This document shows, piece after piece, positions 24,896 through 33,691 of a DNA stretch of 64,000 bases. Below the pieces are notes generated by a model. That model was not told where the DNA came from. It saw only the letters and a list, made by a program, of their open reading frames with translations, and did not search any database. Position numbers and translations under genes: made by a program. Every line of letters starts with the position of its first letter. Position 1 is the stretch's first letter. The DNA comes from DATEDA01 sp963827595 (GTDB taxonomy: Bacteria; Pseudomonadota; Gammaproteobacteria; Burkholderiales; SG8-39), in the NCBI GenBank assembly GCA_963827595.1, contig CAWHBT010000006.1, positions 124,001-188,000 of the forward strand. Direction: 5' to 3'.

Positions 24896-26872
24896 TCAGA
24901 GGGGAGGCACTACCAACCGCGCCTTGACGATCTTCCGGGTCGGCGTGAGCGGCATCTCGGCAACGACGACGAGCCGCTCGGGCAACTTCAACTTGGCAAT
25001 TCCACGCTCCAGCAGATAGCTGCACAGCGCCTCGAGCGTGGGCTGCGCCGCCGCACCCGGCCGTACGGTCACGAACGCACAGGCGCGTTCGCCCAGCACC
25101 GGATCGGGCATCGGGACGATCGCCGACTGCAGGATGCCCGGATGCGCGTCGAGCAGATCCTCGACGTCGCGCGGATTGAACTTCACACCGCCGCGATTGA
25201 TGACGTCCTTGATGCGGCCGGTGATGGCGACGTTGCCGCCGGCGTCCATGGTCGCGAGGTCGCCCGAGCGAAACCACCCGTCGGCGGTGAAGGCCGTGCG
25301 ATTGGCCTCGTCGTTGTTGAAGTACCCGGGGAAGAGCAGGCAGCCGCGGACTTGCAGCTCGCCTTCAACACCCCGGGCGCATTGCCCGCCCTCGGCCGAC
25401 GCCACACGCGCCTCCGTGCCGGGGCTCACGCTGCCGGCGGTGGTGGCGGACACCTCGATCGGATCGGTCGGCCGCGAATACAGCGCGGCCTGCGTCTCCG
25501 TCATACCCCAGAGCTGGGTGACGGCGCAGTTCGGCAAGGCCGCGTCGAACCAGCGCACGAGCTCCGGCGGACAAGCACTCCCGGACAGAATCGCGAGTCT
25601 TAGCGACGACGCGTCGTGCTTCTCGAAGAGCCCTTGCGCCCGACAAGCGGCGATATGTGCGGGCCCGGTCCAGAGCGCGGTCGGCCGATCGCGGGCAATC
25701 GTCGACACGAGATCCTGCGGCGTGAAAACCGGCAGCAGCACCGAGGCCGCGCCGGCGCACATCGCGACGTGGAAGCTGTAGAACCCGTAGAGATGTGTGA
25801 AGGGCGCTGCCGAGAGCACGCGATCGTCTGCGGTCACCGCGTGCTCCGACATGCTCAGTCGCGCATTCGAGAGCAGCGTGTGGTAGTTGTGCGGCACCCC
25901 CTTGGGCGCAGCCGTCGTGCCGGAGGTGTAGCTCAGGATGAACGGATCGGCGGCCACCGGCGGTTCCACGGTGCGCCCGTCGATCGGGTCGCCCGCATCA
26001 ATCATCTCGCCGAGCGACAGCGTCCCGGGCACGCGCGGCCCAAGCGCGATCACTGTCCTCAGATCGGGGAGCGTGGGCTGCAATGCGAGCATCGCCGCAG
26101 CAGGCTGCCAGTCCTTCGCTTGCGCGAGACCGATCACCGCGACGGCACGGCTGTGCTTCAGCAGCGACTCGATCTCGGTGGCGCGATACGGCATGTGGAT
26201 GGTCGAGAGCACTGCCCCCAGCCGGCACACCGCGAGATACGTGATCAGGAACTCGGCGACGTTCGGGAGCTGCACGGCGACCACCTCGCCCTTCGCGACC
26301 CCTGCCGCATACAGCGCCCCGGCGAACCGTTCTGCGCGGGCTTGCAATGCACGCCAGCTGACGACGTTTTCACCGTGCACGATGGCCGGCGCATCGGGCC
26401 GCTCCCTCGCGTGGCCCGCGAGCCAGCCGGTCAGGGTGTCATCACGCCACCAGCCGCGGCTCACGTAGTCGCGCACCCGCATCGGGTCGAAGGCGAGGGC
26501 CGCGCGGAGCTCGAGCGCGGCTTCGCTGTAGCGGAAGCGATCCAGATGCGGCGTGAACTTCTCCAGCCGAAACCGCTTGCCGCCGCCCAGCTCGAGCAGC
26601 CGTGCATAGTAACCGGTGCGAAACCGGCGCCGCTCCTCCATCGTGCGGATGAACATCGCCTGATTGCGCGTGAGGCCGAGCTTCGCGGCGATCTGCGCGT
26701 CCGACAGGCCCATCGCCTCGCGCTGGCGCTCGATCTCGGCCCAATCGAGGAGCCGTACCGGATCGCCTTCGCGCCGCTGGTAGTTGTGGCTGAGATTGAA
26801 GACGACCTCGCCGAACGTGCGAATCATCGCCTCGGTGACGCCGATCTGCTCCCGCGTGAGACCCCGCGCCAT
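24896..26872 (-). CDS. Acyl-CoA ligase with N-terminal helix-turn-helix-like domain
   Basis: A 658-residue protein. Residues ~145-655 are an ANL-family adenylating enzyme: SYTSGTTAAPKG (314-325, ATP P-loop), QLWGMTET (453-460), GWFRSGDLA and the catalytic lysine region near the C-terminus (PLTPTRKIVK). Residues 1-~140 are foreign to the family: GLSDAQIAAKLGLTRNQAMF (55-74) has the spacing of a helix-turn-helix, followed by basic RRRFRTGYYARLLELGGGKR. Expected main reaction: ATP-dependent CoA thioester formation on an aromatic or aliphatic acid. It lies 9 bp after iron-sulfur copy D. Whether the N-domain binds DNA or is a structural extension is not known. Confidence 0.7.
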   Translation of the reverse strand: MARGLTREQIGVTEAMIRTFGEVVFNLSHNYQRREGDPVRLLDWAEIERQREAMGLSDAQIAAKLGLTRNQAMFIRTMEERRRFRTGYYARLLELGGGKRFRLEKFTPHLDRFRYSEAALELRAALAFDPMRVRDYVSRGWWRDDTLTGWLAGHARERPDAPAIVHGENVVSWRALQARAERFAGALYAAGVAKGEVVAVQLPNVAEFLITYLAVCRLGAVLSTIHMPYRATEIESLLKHSRAVAVIGLAQAKDWQPAAAMLALQPTLPDLRTVIALGPRVPGTLSLGEMIDAGDPIDGRTVEPPVAADPFILSYTSGTTAAPKGVPHNYHTLLSNARLSMSEHAVTADDRVLSAAPFTHLYGFYSFHVAMCAGAASVLLPVFTPQDLVSTIARDRPTALWTGPAHIAACRAQGLFEKHDASSLRLAILSGSACPPELVRWFDAALPNCAVTQLWGMTETQAALYSRPTDPIEVSATTAGSVSPGTEARVASAEGGQCARGVEGELQVRGCLLFPGYFNNDEANRTAFTADGWFRSGDLATMDAGGNVAITGRIKDVINRGGVKFNPRDVEDLLDAHPGILQSAIVPMPDPVLGERACAFVTVRPGAAAQPTLEALCSYLLERGIAKLKLPERLVVVAEMPLTPTRKIVKARLVVPPL

Positions 26873-26881
26873 CGCCCGCGC

Positions 26882-27805
26882 CTATGCCTTCTTCGGATCG
26901 GGCTTCGCCTGGCGCGCCGCTTCGGTACGCAGGATCGGATCGGAGAGCGGTGCGCGCGTCGCGATCGGACAGGCGCGCATGCACTCGAAGCACTGCGCGA
27001 ACCACGCGCCCGAGCCCGCCGACACCTTGTACCAGAGGATCTTGTTGTCCGGATCGAAGAGCGCGTCCTCGCGCTTGGCCTCGGTTTCGGCGCGAATCGC
27101 ATCGAGCAGCATCGCCGGCACGCTCTCGAACTGTTGCGTCATCTCGGCGCAGGCGGCCATGTCGTAGTTCATGGACTTCTGCTTGCCGTGCTCGTCGATC
27201 TCGCCCGACAGGCACTGCACCGGACAGAACTTCATGCACGGCGTCTGGCCGATCTTCCGATACATCTCGACGCACGAGGGTGCCGGGCACGGGTTCTCCG
27301 CGAGCGGCTGGTCGGGCGGCAGCTCGAGCTCGGTGAACACCGACGCGTAGTACATGTAGCCGAACTCGGGGTGGAGCAGGATGTCGCCGGCGAGCGAGCG
27401 GGCGCCGATGCCGGCCAGCTCGGCGTGCAGCTTCAAGCTCTGCAGCGGCACGCGCGGTCCGCCTTCCGGGTCCATGTCGGGCGGACAGTAGATGGAGCGC
27501 ACCCCGAACTTCGACTCGATGAAGAACGCCGCGCCGTACGCGACCTTGTAGGCGCGTGCCTCGGTCGAGCCGAAGTACGCGAGCGCCTTTGCCGGCACCG
27601 TCCACGCGCCGGCAGTCTGCCCGCCAACACCGAGCGAAATCACCGACTTCACGCGGGGCATGAGATCGGTGGGCCGATGCCCCGGCGGCGCGATGCGCTC
27701 GATTGCGGCGAGATCGGCGACGCCGACGGCGAGCGCGCCCTTCCGCTTGCAATACTCGACGATCGCCTGCTTGGCGGCGATCGGGTCGATCGGCGTGGTC
27801 GTCAT
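26882..27805 (-). CDS. QueG/reductive-dehalogenase-like iron-sulfur protein (copy D)
   Basis: A 307-residue cytoplasmic protein related to the other three. GVADLAAIERIAP and the LHAELAGIGARSLAGDILLH segment (about 126-145) align with the corrinoid-region motif. Cluster cysteines are 173, 178, 190, 194 (the spacing between 178 and 190 is wider than in the other copies) and 272, 275, 279 (CFECMRACP). Its ATG overlaps the Rieske oxygenase stop (27802-27805), so the two are translationally coupled. It may supply electrons to or modify the oxygenase product, or act reductively on a CoA ester; unknown. Confidence 0.6.
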   Translation of the reverse strand: MTTTPIDPIAAKQAIVEYCKRKGALAVGVADLAAIERIAPPGHRPTDLMPRVKSVISLGVGGQTAGAWTVPAKALAYFGSTEARAYKVAYGAAFFIESKFGVRSIYCPPDMDPEGGPRVPLQSLKLHAELAGIGARSLAGDILLHPEFGYMYYASVFTELELPPDQPLAENPCPAPSCVEMYRKIGQTPCMKFCPVQCLSGEIDEHGKQKSMNYDMAACAEMTQQFESVPAMLLDAIRAETEAKREDALFDPDNKILWYKVSAGSGAWFAQCFECMRACPIATRAPLSDPILRTEAARQAKPDPKKA

Positions 27806-28851
27806 GGGTGCGTGCCTCGCTCTTTCTCGATCAGGCGCTCGACGATGCGGCGCGCCTGCATCCCGCCCGAATCCGCGGCAAGGTTGAGGCGCGTAGCCTG
27901 CGGGTTCAGGTCGACGTTCTGCTGCTGCCCCTTGATGATCGCCAGGTCTTCCCGGAACGCCCCCTGCACCATCTGGAAATCGACATCGGCGATGGTCGGA
28001 TCGCCGAGCGCGAAATCCTGGGCCTGGGCCCAGAAGTAATGCGAAGTGGTCGGCGTCTCCGGTGTGATCGCATTGAGATTGCGCGTTGTCACGGCCCCCG
28101 CGCGGTCGCCCGCGCGCGCGCCGGTCCCGGCTTTCGCGGCGCCGATATCCAGACGCACCATGGAGGGCGGCGAGAACTCCAGATTCATCCAGCGATCGAC
28201 CCGCTCCTCTTTCTTCAACCCGGCGAGCAACCGGAAGTACGGCGGCGGAGCGGTATCGAGGACCCAGCGATCGACGCGCACGCGCTCGCCGTCGCGCTCC
28301 ACCTTGATCGGGATCTCGTTCTCCGGGATCGCGGTGTCCGCGAGCGAGGTCGCGTGCAGGTACGGCAGGTGCGAGAGATCGCAGAGATTCTCGACCACCA
28401 GGAGATAGTTCCCCTCGACGTGGATGCGCTCGCCGCGGAAGCGCCACGCGGGGTCATCGAGCCAGTGGAAGTCCTCGATCAGCGCGGCATCCGCAAGTGC
28501 GGGATCCCCCATCCAGATCCACAGGAAGTGGTCGCGTTCGACGACCGGATAGCTGCGTACGCCCGCACCTGCGGGAATATTTTCCTGCGACGGGATGTGT
28601 ACGCAGCGGCCGCCCGGCTCGAAGACGAGACCGTGGTAGCGGCATTCGACGTTGTCGCCGCGGATGCGCCCCATCGAGAGCGGCGCATGGCGGTGACAGC
28701 AGCGGTCTTCGAGCGCGACCGGTTTGCCGTCGGACTTGCGATAGAGCACCACCGGCTCGCCGAGCAGGATGCGGCGCATGAGCTGCAGCCGGTGCACCTC
28801 GTGGTCCCAGGCGCCGACGTACCAGCAATTGCGGAGGAACGGGGCAGCCAT
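27802..28851 (-). CDS. Rieske non-heme iron oxygenase, VanA-like
   Basis: A 349-residue oxygenase component. The Rieske [2Fe-2S] ligands are Cys51, His53, Cys70 and His73 (motif C-x-H-x16-C-x2-H). The mononuclear iron site is NLCDLSHLPYLH with Asp158, His161 and His166. The size and single-subunit form match vanillate O-demethylase and related oxygenases that demethylate or hydroxylate aromatics. A dedicated ferredoxin reductase is not in the window, so it must borrow electrons. It is the gene after livG in the block (36 bp gap). The combination with MetE-core methyltransferases suggests a methoxylated or N-methylated aromatic, which is inference. Confidence 0.82.
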   Translation of the reverse strand: MAAPFLRNCWYVGAWDHEVHRLQLMRRILLGEPVVLYRKSDGKPVALEDRCCHRHAPLSMGRIRGDNVECRYHGLVFEPGGRCVHIPSQENIPAGAGVRSYPVVERDHFLWIWMGDPALADAALIEDFHWLDDPAWRFRGERIHVEGNYLLVVENLCDLSHLPYLHATSLADTAIPENEIPIKVERDGERVRVDRWVLDTAPPPYFRLLAGLKKEERVDRWMNLEFSPPSMVRLDIGAAKAGTGARAGDRAGAVTTRNLNAITPETPTTSHYFWAQAQDFALGDPTIADVDFQMVQGAFREDLAIIKGQQQNVDLNPQATRLNLAADSGGMQARRIVERLIEKERGTHP

Positions 28852-28887
28852 CGCCGACTTCTCACGTGGCCTTCATCATAGCCCGGG

Positions 28888-29667
28888 TCACGCCACCGCG
28901 CGCGTGCCGAGATAGGCCTCGATCACCCGCGGGTCGGCGAGCACCTCCTGCGGCCGGCCCTCGGCGAGACGGAGGCCGTAGTTCAGAACCAGGATGCGGT
29001 CGGCGAGGTCGGCGACCATCTGCATGTCGTGCTCGACCCAGACCATGGCGATGCCCAGCTCGTGCTTGATGCGCAGGATGAAGCGCGCCAGGTCCTCGCG
29101 CTCCTCGCGATTGAGGCCCGCGGAGGGCTCATCGAGCAGCAGCGCGCGCGGTTGCATCGCCAGCGCGCGCGCGAATCCGACGATCTTCTGGATGCCGAAC
29201 GGCAGCGCGTCGACCGGCGCATGACGGTAGCGCTCCAGCTCGACGAACTCGAGCACCTCCTCCACGGCGCGTCGGTGCTCGACCTCGGCGGCCCGCACCC
29301 GGGGAAGAAACAGGCACTCGGCGAGGGATCCGGTGGGGATTCGCGCGTGGCGCGCGACCAGCAGGTTCTCGAGCACGCTCATGTGGGGGAAAAGCTCGCC
29401 GTGCTGGAAAGTGCGGGCGACGCCCATGCGCGCGATGCGGTGCGGCTTGTCGCGCGTGATGTCGCGCGCGTCGAATTCGATGCGGCCGGTGGCGGCGCGG
29501 TAGATGCCGCAGATGCAGTTCAGGACCGAGGTCTTGCCGGCGCCGTTCGGGCCGATCAGCGCCAGCAGCTCGCCGGGCCGCACCTCGAACGACACGCCAT
29601 CCAGCACCCGGAGCCCGCCGAAGGCCAGCGAGACGGCCGCGACGCGCAACGTGGCGCCTTCAGCCAT
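28888..29667 (-). CDS. livG: ABC transporter ATP-binding protein, LivG type (second system)
   Basis: A 259-residue ATPase: Walker A GPNGAGKTS, signature-like LPFGIQK in place of LSGGQ, Walker B LLLDEPSAGLNREE and VEHDMQ switch histidine, as in LivG of aromatic-acid importers. It overlaps livF by 8 bp. With LivF, LivM, LivH and the receptor at 32490-33662 it forms a complete second Liv-type importer within the catabolic operon. Confidence 0.9.
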   Translation of the reverse strand: MAEGATLRVAAVSLAFGGLRVLDGVSFEVRPGELLALIGPNGAGKTSVLNCICGIYRAATGRIEFDARDITRDKPHRIARMGVARTFQHGELFPHMSVLENLLVARHARIPTGSLAECLFLPRVRAAEVEHRRAVEEVLEFVELERYRHAPVDALPFGIQKIVGFARALAMQPRALLLDEPSAGLNREEREDLARFILRIKHELGIAMVWVEHDMQMVADLADRILVLNYGLRLAEGRPQEVLADPRVIEAYLGTRAVA

Positions 29668-30457
29668 ACCAGCGCCGGCTCCTGCGGTACTGCTTGACCT
29701 CGCGGTAGCTGCGGCGGCGCTCGCCGCCGCCGCCGAGATAGAACTCGCGGATGTCGCCGTGGCTGCGCAACCGCTCGGGCGTGCCGTCGAGAACGATGCT
29801 GCCGTTCTCGATCACGTAGCCGTAGTCGGCGATCTCGAGCGCGACGTGGGCGTTCTGCTCGACGAGCAGGATGGTGGTACCGGTCTGCCTGCGGATCGCC
29901 TGGAGGCGGCGCATCAGCTCGTCGATCACGAGGGGCGCGAGCCCCTGCGAGAGCTCGTCGACGAGCAGCAGCTCCGGGTTGCAGGCGAGCGCGGAGCCGA
30001 TCGCGAGCATCTGGCGCTCGCCGCCCGAGAGGTAGCCGGCCTCGCGGCCGCGCACGCGGGCGAGCGCCGGGAAGAGCTCGTACACGGATTCGGTCAGGCG
30101 GCGGCGGTCGGCGCCCGCGCGCGGCACCACCGCCTCGAGGTTCTCGGCGACGGTGAGGTTCTCGAACACCTTGCTGCGCTCAGGCACCAGCACGATGCCG
30201 AGCGCGGTAACGCGGTCGGGCCGCAGGTTCTCGATGCGCTTTCCCCGATACCAGACCGCGCCCTCGGTGACGCGTGCGTCGTCTAGTCCGATGAACCCGG
30301 AGATCGCCCGCAGGAGCGTCGTCTTGCCCGCGCCGTTGGTGCCGAGCACCGCGACGATCGAGCCTTTCGGCACCTCGATCGACACGCCCTGCACCGCGGT
30401 GATCACGCGGTGATACGCGACCTCCAGCTGCTCCAGCTTGAGCAGCGGCGCGCTCAT
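29660..30457 (-). CDS. livF: ABC transporter ATP-binding protein, LivF type (second system)
   Basis: A 265-residue ATPase with Walker A GTNGAGKTT, signature LSGGERQ and Walker B LLLVDELSQGLAP. Start MSAPLLKLEQLEVAY at 30457 overlaps the livM stop by 4 bp. The C-terminal tail after YLGGG is about 20 residues longer than usual and basic (ERRRSYREVKQYRRSRRW). It drives the LivHM permease with LivG. Confidence 0.9.
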   Translation of the reverse strand: MSAPLLKLEQLEVAYHRVITAVQGVSIEVPKGSIVAVLGTNGAGKTTLLRAISGFIGLDDARVTEGAVWYRGKRIENLRPDRVTALGIVLVPERSKVFENLTVAENLEAVVPRAGADRRRLTESVYELFPALARVRGREAGYLSGGERQMLAIGSALACNPELLLVDELSQGLAPLVIDELMRRLQAIRRQTGTTILLVEQNAHVALEIADYGYVIENGSIVLDGTPERLRSHGDIREFYLGGGGERRRSYREVKQYRRSRRWYG

Positions 30458-31527
30458 TTCGCACCCGCGAGCGGTTTCTGCTTGAAGGGCCAGAGCAGCA
30501 GCCAGTTCTGCGTCCGGCGCCAGATGCCGACCAGGCCCTGCGGCTCGAACACCAGGAACAGGATCATGAGCAGGCCGAACGCCGCATAGTTCACCGCGAA
30601 GACGACGGAGGCGAGCCGCTCGCCCAGTCCGACCGCCGCCATCGTGCCTTCGATGACGTAGGGAAACAGCACCACGAACACGGTGCCGAGCAGCGCGCCG
30701 AGCACCGATCCCATCCCGCCGATGATCACCATGGCGACGTACTGGATGGCGAGAAAGAGCGAGAACGCTTCCGCCGAGACGAAGCCGCGGTAATAGGCGA
30801 ACAGGCAGCCGGCGACCGCGGTGATCGTGGAAGAGACGACGAAGGCGGAGAGCTTGGCGCGGGGCACGCTGATGCCGAGCGCCTCGGCCACCGCCTCGCG
30901 GCCGTGGATCGCGCGCCACGCGCGTCCGGTCCGCGAGCGCAACAGATTGACGCTGATGAGCACCGTCGCGCCCGCGGCCGCGAGCAGCACGAAGTACCAC
31001 GCGCGCGGGTCGTTCAGCACCCAGCCGCCGAGCTGCGGCGGGTCGATCACGATGCCGGTGGAAAAGCCGCGCTTGGTCTCGTATTCGTTGCCGATATGGA
31101 TCACGATGAAATGCAGCGCGAGCGTCGACACGGCGAGGTACAGGCCTCGCAGCCGCAGGCTCGGCAGGCCGAAGATCACGCCGAGCGCCGCGCCGACAGC
31201 CGCCGCGGCGGGGAGCGTCACCCAGAACTGCGCTCCGGTCTCCTTGAAGAGGATTCCGGTCGTGAATGCGCCCGCCGCGAGCAGCCCCGCGCTGCCTAGC
31301 GAGATCTGTCCCGCGTAGCCGGTGAGCAGCATCAGCGCCACCGCGCCCACCGCGGCAAGCAGCACCTGGTTGGCGAGCTCGAGCTCGAACGGTCCGGCGA
31401 CGAAGGGGTACGCGAGAGCCGCGGCGAGGAAGGCGGCGAGCCACGCTTTCCGGGTGCGCGTGTCGAGGAGCGCGAGGTCGCGCTCGTAGCGGGTACGGAA
31501 ATAGCCGCTCGCCCGGGGCTGGGTCAT
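30454..31527 (-). CDS. livM: ABC transporter permease, LivM type (second system)
   Basis: A 357-residue permease with a cytoplasmic N-terminal stretch of ~30 residues, then eight or more hydrophobic segments. It includes LLTGYAGQISLGSAGLLAAG and the coupling loop TGRAWRAIHGREAVAEALGI. Coupled to livF by a 4-bp overlap and 13 bp after livH. Part of the second Liv-type importer. Confidence 0.9.
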   Translation of the reverse strand: MTQPRASGYFRTRYERDLALLDTRTRKAWLAAFLAAALAYPFVAGPFELELANQVLLAAVGAVALMLLTGYAGQISLGSAGLLAAGAFTTGILFKETGAQFWVTLPAAAAVGAALGVIFGLPSLRLRGLYLAVSTLALHFIVIHIGNEYETKRGFSTGIVIDPPQLGGWVLNDPRAWYFVLLAAAGATVLISVNLLRSRTGRAWRAIHGREAVAEALGISVPRAKLSAFVVSSTITAVAGCLFAYYRGFVSAEAFSLFLAIQYVAMVIIGGMGSVLGALLGTVFVVLFPYVIEGTMAAVGLGERLASVVFAVNYAAFGLLMILFLVFEPQGLVGIWRRTQNWLLLWPFKQKPLAGAK

Positions 31528-31540
31528 CGGACTACCGCGC

Positions 31541-32413
31541 TCATACGCGATCCAGCTCCTCGCGGGTGCCGAACAGCCCCCAGGGCCGGACCGCCAGCAT
31601 CGCTAGCAGTACGAAAAAGGGGACCACGTCCGAGAGCAACGGGTCGACGTAATGGATGAGCAGCACCTCGGCTGCAGCAACCACGAGAGAACCGACGAGC
31701 GCCCCGACCAGGCTGTCCAGCCCGCCGACGAGCGCCGCGGGGAAGGCCTTCAGCCCGATCACCGCCAACGTGCTCTCCAACCCGGCGTCGCACGCGATGA
31801 GCATGCCCGCCATCCCGCCGGTGAAGGTCGCAAGACCCCAGGTGAGCGCGTAGATGCCGTGCAGACCGATGCCGCGCTGCGCCGCGAGCAGCGGGTTCTG
31901 GCCCGCCGCGCGCATGCGGACGCCCCAGCGCGACGCGCGCAGGAACACGAACAGCGCCGCGTAAACGCCGGCGGTCGCGACGATAAGCGCGAGGCCCGCG
32001 GCGGAAATGCGCGCCGACGGGCCAATGGCGATCGACACGTTGCTCCAGCCCAGCTCCGGCAGCGGATACCGCGTCTGGGTGCCGAAGAAGAGCACCATCG
32101 CGCCGCGCAGCAGGATGCCGAGCGCGATGGTCGCGAGCACCGCGGCGAGCACCGACTCCCCCGTCATGCGCCACATCAACACGACGTACACGAGCACGCC
32201 GACGAGTAGCGCCAGCGCCGCGGAGGCGCCGATCGCTGCGAGCGGATGACCGGAAAAGAGCGACGCGGTCGCGAACAGCCCGTACGCGCCGAGCATCATC
32301 AGCTCGCCATGCGCGAGCGAGAGCACGCGGCTCACGCGGTAGATCAGCACGTAGCCGCAGCTGATCAGCGCGTAGATCGCCGCGAGGACGCCGATGTTGA
32401 CGGCGAGCTGAAT
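31541..32413 (-). CDS. livH: ABC transporter permease, LivH type (second system), start codon uncertain
   Basis: The frame encodes a normal LivH (ALISCGYVLIYRVSRVLSLAHGELMMLGAY to the end WGLFGTREELDRV). However, no ATG, GTG or TTG occurs in frame between the upstream receptor stop and the first membrane helix. An ATT at 32411-32413, preceded by AAAGG at about 5 nt, would give 290 residues (IQLAVNIGVLAAIYALIS), exactly the family length. The in-frame GTG further in would delete half of helix 1. Either a rare ATT start or a missing/changed base. The remaining gene is intact. Confidence 0.72.
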   Translation of the reverse strand: MQLAVNIGVLAAIYALISCGYVLIYRVSRVLSLAHGELMMLGAYGLFATASLFSGHPLAAIGASAALALLVGVLVYVVLMWRMTGESVLAAVLATIALGILLRGAMVLFFGTQTRYPLPELGWSNVSIAIGPSARISAAGLALIVATAGVYAALFVFLRASRWGVRMRAAGQNPLLAAQRGIGLHGIYALTWGLATFTGGMAGMLIACDAGLESTLAVIGLKAFPAALVGGLDSLVGALVGSLVVAAAEVLLIHYVDPLLSDVVPFFVLLAMLAVRPWGLFGTREELDRV

Positions 32414-32489
32414 GGGGACCTTTCGGACGAATTCGCCGCGGCGCGCCGCGCCCGCGCGGGGCGTGCCGCGAACGCGACTGAACCGGCGG

Positions 32490-33662
32490 CTACCTGGCCA
32501 CCTCGATCGCCTTCCAGTCCTGTACCTGGACGATGCGCTTGGCCGCCGGGTCCCAGCGCCAGACCCGGTAGTACTGGCGGGTGCGGAAGTGGTTGTCCTT
32601 GGTCCACTTGATCGGGCCGCCGCGCAGGCCCTTGGTGTCGACCTCGAGGTCGTTCATCGCGGCGAGGACCTTCGCGTGCGTCGGCGGCCAGCCGGTCTTC
32701 TTCAGCGCGGCCTCCAGCACCAGGCCGGAGATGAACCCCTCGGTGAGGTACGACACGGGATACTTCACGTTGGCGCGCGCGGCGACGGCGCGGATCTCGG
32801 CATGGACCGGAAGATTGTCCTCCAGGTAGGCGTTGGTGCCGAACACGTAGAACTCGCCGTCCTGGATGCGCGCCAGCTCCTCCTCGGAGTTGAGGTGCGC
32901 GAAGGTGAGGTAGTTGCCCTTCCAGCCGAGGCGCCGCAGCGCCTCGAAGGTCCGTACCTGCGACACCCAGGGCGACCACGAGAACACCCAGTCCGGATTG
33001 GCGTCCTTCAGCTTGGTGGCGAAGGGCGTGTAGTCCGGGGTCGGCGGCGGCGTGATCTGGGTGTCGACCGCCGTCATGCCGAGCGATTTGGCGACCTTCT
33101 CGGCGTGCGCGATGCCGGAACGCGCGACCGGGATCGCCATCGCCGCAAAGCCGATCCGCACCGGCTGCTTGGCGGTGTTCCTGACGAAGGCCATCGCGGC
33201 CTCGGAATCGAGGTTCGCGCTGTACGCGGTCGAGCAGAACTGCAGCGGGTCGGCGGGCGGGAACGTCGCCTCCGGGCAGACGCCCCCGGCGTAGAACAGC
33301 GGTACGCCCGCGCGCTTCGATTCCGCGACCATCGGCGCATAGGTGGAGGAAAGGCTCGCATTGATGAGCACCAGCACCTTGTCCTGGGCGATCAGCTTCT
33401 TCGCGTTGGCGGCGGCCCTGGAAGGCTCGGCCTGATCGTCCTGCACGATGAGCCGGACCGGCTTGCCGTTGATGCCACCCTTGGCGTTCAGGTGTTCGAG
33501 GTACGCCTGCAGCCCCTCGACGACCGGCGCGTAGTTGACCGCCGAGGGCCCGGTCATCGCCGCAGAAACGCCCACGACGTAGGCGTCCTGCGCGGCGCCC
33601 GGGACGGGCAGAAACAGCGCGGCAGCCGCGACCAGCGCGGCCCGTGATAGGGCTTGCTCCAT
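32490..33662 (-). CDS. ABC transporter substrate-binding protein (Peripla_BP_6), second Liv system
   Basis: A 390-residue periplasmic receptor with a signal peptide (MEQALSRAALVAAAALFLPV, cleavage near GAAQ-DA) and the type-1 fold. Motifs: VGVSAAMTGPSAVNYAP and LNAKGGINGKPVRLIVQDD, typical of Liv-type receptors for amides or aromatic acids. Strong GGAGGAGGAAA before ATG 33662. First transporter gene of the block, 29 bp after the AMP ligase. Confidence 0.87.
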   Translation of the reverse strand: MEQALSRAALVAAAALFLPVPGAAQDAYVVGVSAAMTGPSAVNYAPVVEGLQAYLEHLNAKGGINGKPVRLIVQDDQAEPSRAAANAKKLIAQDKVLVLINASLSSTYAPMVAESKRAGVPLFYAGGVCPEATFPPADPLQFCSTAYSANLDSEAAMAFVRNTAKQPVRIGFAAMAIPVARSGIAHAEKVAKSLGMTAVDTQITPPPTPDYTPFATKLKDANPDWVFSWSPWVSQVRTFEALRRLGWKGNYLTFAHLNSEEELARIQDGEFYVFGTNAYLEDNLPVHAEIRAVAARANVKYPVSYLTEGFISGLVLEAALKKTGWPPTHAKVLAAMNDLEVDTKGLRGGPIKWTKDNHFRTRQYYRVWRWDPAAKRIVQVQDWKAIEVAR

Positions 33663-33691
33663 GGTTTCCTCCTCCTTGGACGTGCTGAAGT

